A DNA stretch of 64,000 nucleotides, from positions 71,589 to 135,588 of the forward strand of contig CAYTUV010000006.1 in assembly GCA_964441505.1 (NCBI GenBank), given 5' to 3'. The translations under genes were made by a program, and so were the position numbers. The DNA comes from Fen-1258 sp964441505 (GTDB lineage Bacteria > Bacteroidota > Ignavibacteria > Ignavibacteriales > Melioribacteraceae). A model generated the notes under the pieces. That model ran no database searches. It saw only the letters and a list, made by a program, of their open reading frames with translations, and was not told the origin of the DNA. Below are positions 9,534-18,612 of this stretch, one piece after another (the stretch's first letter is position 1; each line of letters begins with the position of its first letter).

Positions 9534-10300
9534 AGTTTATTAAACTTTACCGTAACACTTATTCTTCTGTTTACAAAGCTCAGCGGATTTTGTTCGTTTC
9601 TTAAGCGTGTATCTGCAAATCCGCGTACTTCATCAATTTGTTTCTCGTGCAATCCACCAGTAACCAATGCCCTCTTGGCGGCAAGAGCTCGTTCCGAACT
9701 TAATTCAAAATTTGTGTATCCTGTACCAATATTGTTAAACTGCCGCGAATCGGTGTGCCCTTCTACGATAATTTTGTTGGGCATTTTCGAAATTCCTGCA
9801 CCAATTTTTTGAAGCAGTTTTTTTGCATCCTTCTTTAAATCGGCAGTGCCTATCTCAAAGAATACATTGCTTTCAGAATCCGTCAGTTCAATTCGTAATC
9901 CCTCTTTTACCACTTCAATTTTAACCTGGTTTGCAAGTCCTAACAAATCGGTATCGGTCTTTAATTCATTAGCCAATTTTTCACCAACTTTCTCCAATTC
10001 AGCTTTTTCCAACTCATGCTTTTGCACATCATCCAGAATCTTCATATCCGGTATTGGATTGGCTTTCCCTTCAATTAATATTTTACTTTTATTTGAAAAT
10101 CCAACCGGGTCTTTAAAATATCCGGCAACCGCTTCCTTTACTTCTGGTTTCTGCCCTAAAATCCAAAGAACAATGAAGAGAGCCATCATCGCGGTAACAA
10201 AATCTGCATAAGCCACTTTCCAGGCGCCGCCATGGTGACCACCATGCGACTTCTTGATTTTCTTTATTATTGGTGCGGCTTCGTTACCAAGATCACTCAT
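9530..10300 (-). CDS. motB: Flagellar stator protein MotB, first pair
   Basis: MotB anchors the stator to peptidoglycan and carries the ion-binding Asp. A basic N-terminus leads into one transmembrane helix at about 28-50, with YADFVTAMMALFIVLWI and the conserved Asp33. A plug region with the motif GYFKDP follows, then a C-terminal OmpA-like peptidoglycan-binding domain (about 145-255) with VEGHTDSR and NRRISV. The length of 256 is slightly short for the family. It lies 3 nt after motA, and its stop is ATGA-coupled to a receiver gene. Confidence 0.93.
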   Translation of the reverse strand: MSDLGNEAAPIIKKIKKSHGGHHGGAWKVAYADFVTAMMALFIVLWILGQKPEVKEAVAGYFKDPVGFSNKSKILIEGKANPIPDMKILDDVQKHELEKAELEKVGEKLANELKTDTDLLGLANQVKIEVVKEGLRIELTDSESNVFFEIGTADLKKDAKKLLQKIGAGISKMPNKIIVEGHTDSRQFNNIGTGYTNFELSSERALAAKRALVTGGLHEKQIDEVRGFADTRLRNEQNPLSFVNRRISVTVKFNKL

Positions 10301-10303
10301 TTT

Positions 10304-11158
10304 CTATTTCTTTCCTCTTAAAACCGACTCAAGTTCCTGGAATGACGGGCGTTCATCTGAAAATATATTTCTTCTTGCAATCTCTGCTGCCACAAAAGGA
10401 GGATTTCCTTTTGTATAGGCAAGAATAAACGACTTAATTATTACTAAATCCTGTGCTCGAACCTCAATTGAATGAGAAATATTAGCTGCAAGCGGGCCAA
10501 CAAATCCATATGAAAGCAATACACCAAGAAATGTTCCCACTAACGCTGCGGCAACGTGATGTCCAACTTTTTCAGGTCCCTCATTAATAGCACTCATCGT
10601 AATAATAATTCCAAGCACAGCGGCAACAATCCCAAGTCCCGGTAGTGCATCCCCCACTCTGTTTATACCTTCGTAAACAGGGCGATTTTCTTTTTCAAAA
10701 GTTTCAATCTCAGCATCCATCAGACCTTCCATTTCATGCGGGGGAACTGATCCCGCAAGCATTACCTTCATCGTATCGCAGAAGAAATTTTTCATAACAG
10801 TATCATGAATAAATTTTTGATTGGCGGATAGGATTGTACTATTGTCCGGATCTTCAACATGCTTTTCTATTGCAAGCAATCCCTCTCTTTGTGCTATCAG
10901 AAAAAGATCGCAAAAGGATTTCATCATCTGCAGATAATCTTCTTTAGTATTACCTACATGTTTGAAAATTCCCTTTATTGCACCAAGCATTTTTTTTATC
11001 AATGGTAACGGTGAAGCAATTAATAAGCTTCCTATTGCGGCTCCGCCTATCGTAATAAATTCCGAAATCTGAATTAACAATAACAAATTGCCGCCGGGCA
11101 TTGTGAACCCAACAACAACAGCTACAATTACAACCACAAGTCCAATAATGACAAACAT
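10304..11158 (-). CDS. motA: Flagellar stator protein MotA, first pair
   Basis: The 284-residue protein has the long form of MotA, with four membrane helices: two at the N-terminus (starting FVIIGLVVVIVAVVVGF and ITIGGAAIGSLL) and two near 165-225 (LPGLGIVAAVLGIIITM and a second after GHHVAAALVG). The long cytoplasmic loop carries the charged residues that contact FliG. The pair with the following motB makes a complete ion-driven stator. A second, different pair lies at 12520-13961. Confidence 0.94.
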   Translation of the reverse strand: MFVIIGLVVVIVAVVVGFTMPGGNLLLLIQISEFITIGGAAIGSLLIASPLPLIKKMLGAIKGIFKHVGNTKEDYLQMMKSFCDLFLIAQREGLLAIEKHVEDPDNSTILSANQKFIHDTVMKNFFCDTMKVMLAGSVPPHEMEGLMDAEIETFEKENRPVYEGINRVGDALPGLGIVAAVLGIIITMSAINEGPEKVGHHVAAALVGTFLGVLLSYGFVGPLAANISHSIEVRAQDLVIIKSFILAYTKGNPPFVAAEIARRNIFSDERPSFQELESVLRGKK

Positions 11159-11168
11159 TCTTTAACTC

Positions 11169-11885
11169 CTACCTAACAACGGATAATTCTGCCTGGTGAA
11201 AATTTTCCATTAACGTACGGCACTTTAGATTAATTTCATCCCAACCATTATTTGAAGATAGAATAGACACCTCAATCTCACGGCATATATCTGTAATCTG
11301 ATGAAAGCCAACGGTTCCGCTTGATCCTTTTAATTCGTGCACCACTAATTTTAGAAGTTCTCTGTTTTTATGATCCAGCGCCTGCTTCAATGTTTCTTTT
11401 TTATTAGCAAGACTATTAATAAAATACTTTCTCAGCTCTTTGGACATTTGTTCTTTTTCTGCACCGGAAAGATTGCCGAATTTTTTTGTGGTGCCCAAAA
11501 AATTACTTCCGAGCACTTCATTAATACTTTTAATGAGCATCTCTTTTGAGAGGGGTTTTGAAACAATTTTTTCTGCACCCGCCTCGGTAGCCGCAATTAC
11601 ATTCACCTTATCGGTATGTCCGCTGATGATTATTACCGGAATACGTTTCAGTTCCTCCATTACTTTCATGACTTTCAGTAAACGAATTCCATCGAGGTTA
11701 GGCATCATGAGATCCAGAAAAATCAACCTGGGTTTGTGTTCAATTGCTTTTTGAAGTCCCTCCAATCCATCATTGCTGGTTAGAACCTCAATTTCATATT
11801 CCAATAAAAATTTTTTTAACGATGTTCTAATGATATCGGAATCATCAATAACCAGAATTTTTATTTTATCGTTATCAAATTCCAT
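11169..11885 (-). CDS. Receiver-HPt phosphotransfer protein
   Basis: The N-terminal receiver (1-120) has Asp14/15, phospho-acceptor Asp58 (IFLDLMMP) and Lys110 in SKPLSK. The C-terminal part is an HPt domain with the phospho-acceptor His183 in VVHELKGSSGTVGF. It can therefore receive and pass on phosphate but has no output domain, as expected of a relay component. It sits between csrA and motA, and may link the PAS kinase at 5925-7775 with the orphan receivers. That connection is inferred from neighbourhood. Confidence 0.85.
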   Translation of the reverse strand: MEFDNDKIKILVIDDSDIIRTSLKKFLLEYEIEVLTSNDGLEGLQKAIEHKPRLIFLDLMMPNLDGIRLLKVMKVMEELKRIPVIIISGHTDKVNVIAATEAGAEKIVSKPLSKEMLIKSINEVLGSNFLGTTKKFGNLSGAEKEQMSKELRKYFINSLANKKETLKQALDHKNRELLKLVVHELKGSSGTVGFHQITDICREIEVSILSSNNGWDEINLKCRTLMENFHQAELSVVR

Positions 11886-11887
11886 TT

Positions 11888-12124
11888 TTATTCAACCTTA
11901 TGAATTTTGTAATTGAGTAAGTCATTTGATTTTTGGATACTTGCGCGAGACGCTTCCAAAGTACTTTCTTTAACTTTTTCATAGACCTCGTTTCGGTAAA
12001 TCTGAACATCCTTTGGCGCATCAATCCCGATTTTTATTTGGTTCTCGGAAATAGATAAAATCTTAATTGTTATATCAGGACCAATTTTTATTTCTTCGTT
12101 CGCTTTTCTTGTTAGTACTAACAT
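11888..12124 (-). CDS. csrA: Carbon storage/translation regulator CsrA
   Basis: CsrA is a small RNA-binding dimer that represses translation by covering GGA motifs. The 78-residue product starts MLVLTRKANEEIKIGPDITI, the canonical family start, and contains the IGIDAPKDVQIYRNEVY strand and turn. A longer frame begins at a TTG at 12136, but the ATG at 12124 is preceded by GAAGG at good spacing and yields the conserved N-terminus, so I chose it. The gene follows fliW by 8 nt, the usual partner arrangement in which FliW sequesters CsrA until flagellin accumulates. Confidence 0.93.
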   Translation of the reverse strand: MLVLTRKANEEIKIGPDITIKILSISENQIKIGIDAPKDVQIYRNEVYEKVKESTLEASRASIQKSNDLLNYKIHKVE

Positions 12125-12132
12125 GTTTACCT

Positions 12133-12513
12133 TCAATCAGTAAAAAGATTGTAATGAACCGGATATTTGTCCGTGTCAACTATTTTTTGAATGCCCAATT
12201 TATCATTTTGATTGATATAAACCGGGGCTTTCAGATTAACTGTCATCTTCAAAGGATCTGAATTCAGTGTGACGATTGCAAATGCCTCAAAATTCTCTTC
12301 CTGAGGAAATTGATCGTCCAATGCACGCACGCCAAACAGCGGGAATGCGAGACCCGGATTTTCGATAGAATTAAGCCAATAGAAATAACTATCATCCGGC
12401 TTAATAAAAAGATACTTCTTCAATTCTTCAAAACCGAATAGACCGCTTTTGAAGTTTATGATCTTGTCCTCGGTAAATTCTACTTCACCAAATTGATATG
12501 TGTTGATTTTCAT
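12133..12513 (-). CDS. fliW: Flagellar assembly factor FliW
   Basis: FliW binds both flagellin and CsrA, linking flagellin level to translation. The 126-residue protein shows the family pattern FGEVEFTEDKIINFKSGLFGFEE (written here only as its outline), then YFYWLNSIENPGLAFPL and a C-terminal NLKAPVYINQ. The length is close to that of other FliW proteins. It starts from an ATG 6 nt after the stop of the second motB and precedes csrA. Confidence 0.93.
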   Translation of the reverse strand: MKINTYQFGEVEFTEDKIINFKSGLFGFEELKKYLFIKPDDSYFYWLNSIENPGLAFPLFGVRALDDQFPQEENFEAFAIVTLNSDPLKMTVNLKAPVYINQNDKLGIQKIVDTDKYPVHYNLFTD

Positions 12514-12519
12514 ATATGC

Positions 12520-13326
12520 TCACTTAAGGATTACTAAATCCACTCTTCTGTTTTTTGCTCTTGATTCCGGAGTATTGTTTGGCGATATCGGTCTGTATTC
12601 CGAGTATCCAACTATAGAAACTTTATCCGGAGAAATATTTTCCTGATTAATCAAATAATAAGCAGTGCTTAATGCTCTATCTACCGAGAGATGCCAATTT
12701 GATGGATAACGCTCGGTAAATATAGGCACATTATCTGTATGTCCCTCAATTCTTATATCGTTTGGAATTGTAACAATAACTTTTGCTAATCCTTTCAGTA
12801 CTAATTTTGATGACTCATTTATTACTGCCTTACCTGGTGAAAACAAAACGTCATCTAGAATGTGAACCGTGATACCTCTTTCGGTTTCTTCCAGTTGAAT
12901 TGAATTCGAATAATTATTCTCGACAATTAATTTACCAAGTTCTTCACTTAATTTTTCTTTCGGATTTGTAATCACTTTTGAATCTGGCATTCTTGGAACG
13001 ACAGACTCGTTGCCGAAATAACTTCCCATAGCCGCAACAAAGCCCTTATACTTTGCGCTATCAATATTGGATATTGCATAAAGTATAATGAACAATCCCA
13101 AGAGCAGTGTTATCAGATCGGAATAAGTAATTAGATACCGGTCTTTATCGCCGCTTTCTGAGAAAGGATTTTCTTCGGAATCTAAGAACTCATTTTGCTT
13201 AATTGTTCTTTTTGCGGGAGCATTCCTACCAGTCTTGCTTTCATTATCGAAGGAATCTCGCCACTCTGGAGTGTTAGCACTCCCTCCAAAGAAATCTCCA
13301 TCATGTTTTTCTCCTCTGAATGACAT
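12520..13326 (-). CDS. motB: Flagellar stator protein MotB, second pair
   Basis: The 268-residue protein has an unusually long, polar N-terminus of about 68 residues. One membrane helix follows with YLITYSDLITLLLGLFIILY, carrying the ion-binding Asp. The OmpA-like domain has IRIEGHTDNVPI and NRRVDLVI. It is clearly different from the first MotB at 9530-10300. The only in-frame ATG (13326) puts the first 48 codons inside motA in another frame. No in-frame ATG, GTG or TTG exists nearer the motA stop, so the overlap seems real unless a rare ATT start is used. Confidence 0.85.
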   Translation of the reverse strand: MSFRGEKHDGDFFGGSANTPEWRDSFDNESKTGRNAPAKRTIKQNEFLDSEENPFSESGDKDRYLITYSDLITLLLGLFIILYAISNIDSAKYKGFVAAMGSYFGNESVVPRMPDSKVITNPKEKLSEELGKLIVENNYSNSIQLEETERGITVHILDDVLFSPGKAVINESSKLVLKGLAKVIVTIPNDIRIEGHTDNVPIFTERYPSNWHLSVDRALSTAYYLINQENISPDKVSIVGYSEYRPISPNNTPESRAKNRRVDLVILK

Positions 13327-13961
13327 CTCTTTAATCTATCTCCTACCGGAAGCCATAAAATGTTTGCACTGAATACCCCCCACAAGGTTGCAATAAATGC
13401 AGTTGCAATATTTTTTATTAATAAATTCGGGTCCATACCAGCGTTCGCAAGAGTCATTATAAGTCCCATTACGGTTCCGATGATACCCATTGTCGGGGCA
13501 TAGCCGCCCATTTTTGTAAACATGAATATGTTTGAATAATGCCTTTCCTGCATTCCTCTCAATTCGAGGCTAGCCAGACTCTGCAGTGAATCGGCATCTG
13601 TTCCATCAAGAACAAACTTTGTCATTTTTTTCGGAAACATGTAGCCGAACTTGTTTAAATCTTTTTCGATTGAGAGCAATCCTTCCTTTCTGGCTTTGAT
13701 CGAAAGTTCAACGAAAGTATCAATCACTTTACTTACATCATATTTTCTGGGGAAATATGCAAGACGTATTAGAGCCGTAATGTTTTTGAATTTATCCAGT
13801 CCGAATCCGATGATTATTGCAGAAAAAGTTCCACCAAATACAATCAAGATTGACGTAAAAAGGAACAGTGCCTGGAAAGAGCCACCTTCAAAAAAGAAAG
13901 CTCCAAAAATCGAGAATAAACCAAGCAGTAATCCCAAAAAAGCTCCTATTTTATTTATCAT
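13182..13961 (-). CDS. motA: Flagellar stator protein MotA, second pair
   Basis: The 259-residue protein is of the shorter MotA/PomA type. Helices lie at about 3-25 and 30-52 (FTSILIVFGGTFSAIIIGF) and again at about 150-200 (APTMGIIGTVMGLIMTL and a helix before LWLPVGDRL). The C-terminus (LEGVLTLQSGEIPSIMKARL) is the normal end for the family, so the motB start inside it is a genuine out-of-frame overlap. The start codon overlaps the flgL stop by ATGA. Confidence 0.93.
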   Translation of the reverse strand: MINKIGAFLGLLLGLFSIFGAFFFEGGSFQALFLFTSILIVFGGTFSAIIIGFGLDKFKNITALIRLAYFPRKYDVSKVIDTFVELSIKARKEGLLSIEKDLNKFGYMFPKKMTKFVLDGTDADSLQSLASLELRGMQERHYSNIFMFTKMGGYAPTMGIIGTVMGLIMTLANAGMDPNLLIKNIATAFIATLWGVFSANILWLPVGDRLKRCHSEEKNMMEISLEGVLTLQSGEIPSIMKARLVGMLPQKEQLSKMSS

Positions 13962-14839
13962 AAGTAATCAAAAAGAGATTTTGGAAATGATTGTGATAAA
14001 AGTTTATATGAAACCTGTAGTAAGTATTCCTGATTCTGTAAATCGACCGAAAGTTCTGGCAGATCAACGTCCTGTATTTTTGAGTACGTCTCTTCCAGAC
14101 TGGTTTTCTGGTTGCTCAACATGCTGTTTACATCATCCATTCTGTTAACTGTCTGTCCGCCAAGCGATTGTAAGTTCAGAAGATCTTTGAAAGCATTATT
14201 CAGATTATCCTTTTCCGTCTGTGTTGGCGCAACTCCCGATGTGAGCGAATCAATAATACTATTGAGAGATTCGAATAATCCTGTAGCTAATATTTTTGAA
14301 CCGGGAATGTTCATTACCTGTGAGGCATTCCGAGATACCTGAGTTTTAATTTCACCCGAAAAATCCCCTGTAGAAACAATTGCCTTCCCTGTAGCGGGGT
14401 CAATTTCAACCGGCTTTTCCTGATAATTTGTACCGCCAAAAAGATACATATCATTATGCTTGGTATTTAGACTCTGAACAATGGCACTTAATGAATCCTT
14501 AACTGATTGTGCCATGGTTCCATAGTTCTGCACATTAAGTGGATTGAGTGCATCATCTGCAGTGACCATAATTTTTTGTATTTCGGTATTCATACTATCG
14601 AATGATTGCAATGAGGCAGTCATAAATTCTTTTACTGTATCCGCATTTTGTAAATAGTTCTCAGTCTTTTTTATATGTGATTGAACTTTTATGCTCTGAA
14701 GAGAACCAAGGAGGTCATCAGATAGAGTATCAATTTTGGTGTTCGTTGCAATCTGAGTTTGAACTTTCGCTTTGCGGTTCAAAATTTTCTGTTGATTGTA
14801 CAGAAACTTATCCGTCATTAAACCTTCGGTTACTCTCAT
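13958..14839 (-). CDS. flgL: Hook-filament junction protein FlgL
   Basis: FlgL forms the second junction ring between hook and filament. The 293-residue protein has the flagellin-like N-terminal helix with TDKFLYNQQKILNRKAKVQ and the conserved YLFGGTNYQEKP segment in the middle. The C-terminal coiled coil ends in SLFDYL, typical of FlgL. It follows flgK by 3 nt, the standard order. Confidence 0.93.
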   Translation of the reverse strand: MRVTEGLMTDKFLYNQQKILNRKAKVQTQIATNTKIDTLSDDLLGSLQSIKVQSHIKKTENYLQNADTVKEFMTASLQSFDSMNTEIQKIMVTADDALNPLNVQNYGTMAQSVKDSLSAIVQSLNTKHNDMYLFGGTNYQEKPVEIDPATGKAIVSTGDFSGEIKTQVSRNASQVMNIPGSKILATGLFESLNSIIDSLTSGVAPTQTEKDNLNNAFKDLLNLQSLGGQTVNRMDDVNSMLSNQKTSLEETYSKIQDVDLPELSVDLQNQEYLLQVSYKLLSQSFPKSLFDYL

Positions 14840-14842
14840 AAA

Positions 14843-16237
14843 TTACACCATCTGTAAAATTGTTTGAATCATTTCATCAGCTACTTTTATCATTTTTGCG
14901 GCTGCGTCATAAGAACGTTGATATCTTAAAACGTTTGTCATTTCTTCATCAAGGGATACGCCGGAATAGGAAGTTCTTTCATTATTTAACTGCTGGAGTA
15001 TTGCCGAACTTGATTCAACGGAATTATCGCTGCTTACTTTTTCCATTCCGAAAGAATTAAGTGTAGTTGAATAATAATCCATGAATGACTGGTTGTTTAA
15101 TTCGCCAAAAGCAGAATCGAACAAACGCGCAATTTTATTTGCAATACCGCCGTTCCCATCATTATTTGCGACCTCTGAAACAGCAATGTTTTTAGGATCG
15201 CTTAATATACTGGAGTTGATATTAATTTGTCCGTTCGAGATAGCATCAACCGCAACGCCGCTGATAATTGTATCGCCAAAAAAAGGCACGTTAGTCTTTG
15301 AGGATACTCCCTGTATAAGCGAGTTTCCTGTAAGATGAAGATCATTTACTTTATTAACAAAAACCCTTTGCAGGTTTTCAAATTCACTTTTGTATTGTGG
15401 AGTTTTATTTGTGTACAGATCAGTGATTGCATAAAGTTCGCCGCTGTTTACCACAGCAACCGTGGTGGAATCAGAAGTCGAGACCATCCGCATCTTACCA
15501 TCGATTATCATCATCTCAAATTGATTAGCGCCGTATTGGTCTGCCCCCTGAACACCACCGATGCTCACATTTGCCGAACCGGTTTCGTTAAAATGTACTG
15601 TTAGATTTACCTTCTTGCTTAGTTTGGCAATTGCTTCATCTCTTTGATCTTTTAATTCATTTGCATTGAGACCGCGCGTTACTGCCTCATAAATTTTAGA
15701 ATTAAAATCGCCTATTTGTTTTAATTGGTCGTTAATCTGGATTATAGTTGCATTAGCATCGGTTAGCAAAGTTGACTGCACAACATCTAGTCCATCTAAA
15801 ATTTGCTTAAACCGGTCCCCAACCCCCTTAGCTTTTTGAATTACATTTAATCGTATTGGTATTGAGTTCGGATTTGTTGATAACTGGTCCCATGAATTAA
15901 AAAATTCTGTGATATAATTTGAAAGACCATTAGAAGACGGTTCCGATATAATAGATTCAACCTGCCTCAGCATTTCCGAACGTTTATCAGCATCAGCTAA
16001 TGTCGATTGATACTTTGCAATCTGAACACCAAGAAGATCATTCTTTATCCGTAATACGTCCTGGACTTTTACTCCTACACCGGTTCCGTTTTCAGCAACC
16101 TCCGAAGAAAGAATCACCTTCTGCCTGGAATAAGCAGGGTTACTTGCGTTCGATATGTTATTTGAAGTAACATCTAAAGCCTGCTGATAAGCAGACATCG
16201 AACGAACAGAAATATCAAACAGTCTTCCAATACTCAT
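14843..16237 (-). CDS. flgK: Hook-filament junction protein FlgK
   Basis: FlgK is the first junction protein. The 464-residue product begins MSIGRLFDISVRSMSAYQQA and has the rod/hook signature TSNNISNASNPAYSRQKV. Its C-terminal helix (NVLRYQRSYDAAAKMIKVAD) is the hallmark of axial proteins. Residues 90-330 are the variable domain. It lies directly after flgN, which encodes its probable chaperone. Confidence 0.95.
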   Translation of the reverse strand: MSIGRLFDISVRSMSAYQQALDVTSNNISNASNPAYSRQKVILSSEVAENGTGVGVKVQDVLRIKNDLLGVQIAKYQSTLADADKRSEMLRQVESIISEPSSNGLSNYITEFFNSWDQLSTNPNSIPIRLNVIQKAKGVGDRFKQILDGLDVVQSTLLTDANATIIQINDQLKQIGDFNSKIYEAVTRGLNANELKDQRDEAIAKLSKKVNLTVHFNETGSANVSIGGVQGADQYGANQFEMMIIDGKMRMVSTSDSTTVAVVNSGELYAITDLYTNKTPQYKSEFENLQRVFVNKVNDLHLTGNSLIQGVSSKTNVPFFGDTIISGVAVDAISNGQININSSILSDPKNIAVSEVANNDGNGGIANKIARLFDSAFGELNNQSFMDYYSTTLNSFGMEKVSSDNSVESSSAILQQLNNERTSYSGVSLDEEMTNVLRYQRSYDAAAKMIKVADEMIQTILQMV

Positions 16238-16238
16238 T

Positions 16239-16691
16239 TTAGACCTTCTTATTCACTAATGCATGTTTGTTGTTGCCAACCAACATCATGATGGTTTCCT
16301 TAATCATATTTCGTGAAAACTCAATTACATCTTTTAACTGGGAATTCATCCGGGTTACTGTATCAAGTTTGATCTTGATGGAGGCTCTTACATTCTTTAA
16401 CTCTTTCTGCTCTTTCTCAAAATGAATCTTGCCCTGCTCAAGAAGACTATCAACTGTTGGCTTCGGAAGCTCCAACGAATAGAGACCGGCAAGTTCCTTT
16501 ATAATTTTTATCCTGTTGGACTCTTCACACTCAACACTTCTTAATATTTTTTGTTTTTCATTTATGGCATTTTCAAGTGCCGCAGAATCGCGTTGTATAA
16601 TTGCGTTTTTTTCAGTTTCCAGCACATCGATTAAGATATCGAGATTCTCATCCTGCACCCTCAGCGAATTCAATAACAGTTGTGTGTTCAT
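16239..16691 (-). CDS. flgN: FlgN-like export chaperone
   Basis: FlgN proteins hold FlgK and FlgL unfolded for export. This 150-residue protein is all helical, starts with LLLNSLRVQDENLDILIDVL and has a long coiled-coil region. The call rests on size, predicted helical content and position immediately before flgK, since FlgN sequences are poorly conserved. It overlaps the preceding gene by 4 nt. Confidence 0.78.
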   Translation of the reverse strand: MNTQLLLNSLRVQDENLDILIDVLETEKNAIIQRDSAALENAINEKQKILRSVECEESNRIKIIKELAGLYSLELPKPTVDSLLEQGKIHFEKEQKELKNVRASIKIKLDTVTRMNSQLKDVIEFSRNMIKETIMMLVGNNKHALVNKKV

Positions 16692-17506
16692 AAATTACTC
16701 TCACTAAAATGATTCAAATAGCCCAATACTTTATTTATATAATTCTTCGTTTCATCGAATGGCGGAACCCCATTATATTTTTCTACACTTCCGGGTCCCG
16801 CGTTATAGGCGGCCAGAGCAAGTTTCACATCACCACTATATTGTCGAAGCATTTGTGCGAAATATTTAGTGCCGCCCAGGATATTTTCCCTTGGATTAAA
16901 CACGTTTCGAACGCCCATATCAGATGCCGTCGAGTCTATCAGCTGCATTAATCCCTTTGCTTTTGCTCCGGAAACGGCTTTATTGTTGCCGGCGCTCTCA
17001 GTCATTATAATAGATTTGATTATGTTTTTGTCAACGCCAAATGATTTTGCAGCTTCATCAATGTGATTGTCATATTTTTCTAATCTGTCAAGGGATTTAT
17101 TGCTTGGCTGAACCTTGGTGGAATCCTTTTCAGCTGCGGTATCCTTTATTTTCATTGGTGCAATTCTATTGTTGATCTTGATTTTCAAATCGGGGGTCAT
17201 CTCTTCACCGGTAATTTTTTTGTAAAGTATCTCCGCAAGACCAAGACTTTCTGTTTGTCCCATGTATGTTGCTATCTCTTGTTCAAAAACCGTATCAAAC
17301 ATATCGTTGCCGTAACCTTCTTCACCCAGCATACCGCCGGTCGTTTTATTCATACTCTTCAGCATCATCTGCGTAAGTATACTTTCGAACTGCTTAGTCG
17401 CGGCCGCAATTTTTACCTTACCGTTTTCATCATAACGTGATTTCACTTCCGGTAATTTGGAAATGTGCTTCTGCGGGTTATCTATTTTAAGTGATAGCTC
17501 TTCCAT
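16688..17506 (-). CDS. flgJ: FlgJ-type rod protein fused to a lytic transglycosylase
   Basis: Residues 30-100 match the rod-scaffold half of FlgJ (AAATKQFESILTQMMLKSM, then DTVFEQEIATYMGQ). After a linker, residues 150-268 are an SLT-type lytic transglycosylase with the catalytic Glu170 (IIMTESAGN), GLMQLI and LAAYNAGPGSV. In enteric bacteria the second half of FlgJ is a glucosaminidase-type domain, so the wall-cutting module here is different. It should clear peptidoglycan for the growing rod. No signal peptide is visible, in keeping with export by the flagellar system. Confidence 0.9.
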   Translation of the reverse strand: MEELSLKIDNPQKHISKLPEVKSRYDENGKVKIAAATKQFESILTQMMLKSMNKTTGGMLGEEGYGNDMFDTVFEQEIATYMGQTESLGLAEILYKKITGEEMTPDLKIKINNRIAPMKIKDTAAEKDSTKVQPSNKSLDRLEKYDNHIDEAAKSFGVDKNIIKSIIMTESAGNNKAVSGAKAKGLMQLIDSTASDMGVRNVFNPRENILGGTKYFAQMLRQYSGDVKLALAAYNAGPGSVEKYNGVPPFDETKNYINKVLGYLNHFSESNL

Positions 17507-18604
17507 TTACATGATCACTAATTCTGCCATTAACGCTCCAGCTTCTTTGAGCGCTTGAAATATTGATATAATGTCGCGCGGAGAAACTTTTAATGAATTA
17601 AGTGCCGCCGCTACTTCCTGAACATTGCTTGCGCCTTGAATTGCAACCGTATTTGTTGAATCCTGACTTGCATAAGGAATCGCATTGTTAACAACTGTAG
17701 TCTTTCCCTGAGAGAAAGCTTCCGGCTGTGATACAATTGGATAGTTGCGAATAGTAATGTTAAGACTTCCATGTGTAATTGTAACAGGTTGAATCTTTAC
17801 GTTTTGGCCGGATACAACTGTTCCTGTTCTTTCATTCAGAACAACTTTTGCTATTTCGTCAACCTGCACTACAATATTTTCCAGTTCTGATAAAAACCCT
17901 ATAATATTGTTCTGGCGATCCTGCGGTACCGTAATTTTAACTTCTGATCCGTCAACTGCTTTTGCTACATCAGCTCCAAACTTTTGATTAACGGCTGTTG
18001 TAATATTTTGTGATGTGGTAAGATCCGGTTCCTTTACAAAAACAGAAATTTCTCCTACCGGCATCTCGGCACTTGGCATCGATTCTTTTAAAGAACCGCC
18101 GCGGGGAACTCTTCCTGCCAAAGTATGATTTTTAGAAACTCTGTTTCCGGTTGAAGTATTTATATCATATCCGCCTACAGAAATTGCACCTTGTGAAAAT
18201 CCTAGAACTTTTCCGCTTATACTTGAAAGAGGCGTCATCAAAAGAGTTCCGCCCTGTAGACTGGTCGCATCGCCCATGGATGAAACGGTTACATCAAACT
18301 CGGCACCTGCTCTTAAATTTGAACTTAGAGTTGCTGTTACTATTACTGCGGCAACATTCTTTGTCTTCAAATCAGTTTGAGGAACAGAAATTCCAAATCG
18401 CTTTAACATACTTGTAACAGATTGAATTGTAAATGATGAGCGGTAGCTATCGCCGGTTCCGGCAAGTCCAACTACAATGCCATAGCCGATTATCTGTTCG
18501 GAATTTTTTCCCGTCATATAGGCAACATCTTTAATCCGCTGTGAATGAATGGAATTACCAGCGAAAGAGAGAAATGCGAGAACAATTAAAATTTTTGCTT
18601 TCAT
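17507..18604 (-). CDS. flgI: Flagellar P-ring protein FlgI
   Basis: FlgI forms the periplasmic ring around the rod. The 365-residue protein has an N-terminal signal peptide (ILIVLAFLSFAGNSIHS) and the family core: DVAYMTGKNSEQIIGYGIVVGLAGTGD (here in outline), TLLMTPL, GRVPRGGSL and the C-terminal ALKEAGALMAELVIM. Its stop abuts the next gene start. Its presence implies an outer-membrane cell envelope. Confidence 0.95.
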   Translation of the reverse strand: MKAKILIVLAFLSFAGNSIHSQRIKDVAYMTGKNSEQIIGYGIVVGLAGTGDSYRSSFTIQSVTSMLKRFGISVPQTDLKTKNVAAVIVTATLSSNLRAGAEFDVTVSSMGDATSLQGGTLLMTPLSSISGKVLGFSQGAISVGGYDINTSTGNRVSKNHTLAGRVPRGGSLKESMPSAEMPVGEISVFVKEPDLTTSQNITTAVNQKFGADVAKAVDGSEVKITVPQDRQNNIIGFLSELENIVVQVDEIAKVVLNERTGTVVSGQNVKIQPVTITHGSLNITIRNYPIVSQPEAFSQGKTTVVNNAIPYASQDSTNTVAIQGASNVQEVAAALNSLKVSPRDIISIFQALKEAGALMAELVIM

Positions 18605-18612
18605 TTTTATAC

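Noticed and set aside
12125..12136. Longer csrA start at a TTG
   Set aside because: The downstream ATG has a better ribosome site and gives the canonical MLVLTRK start.
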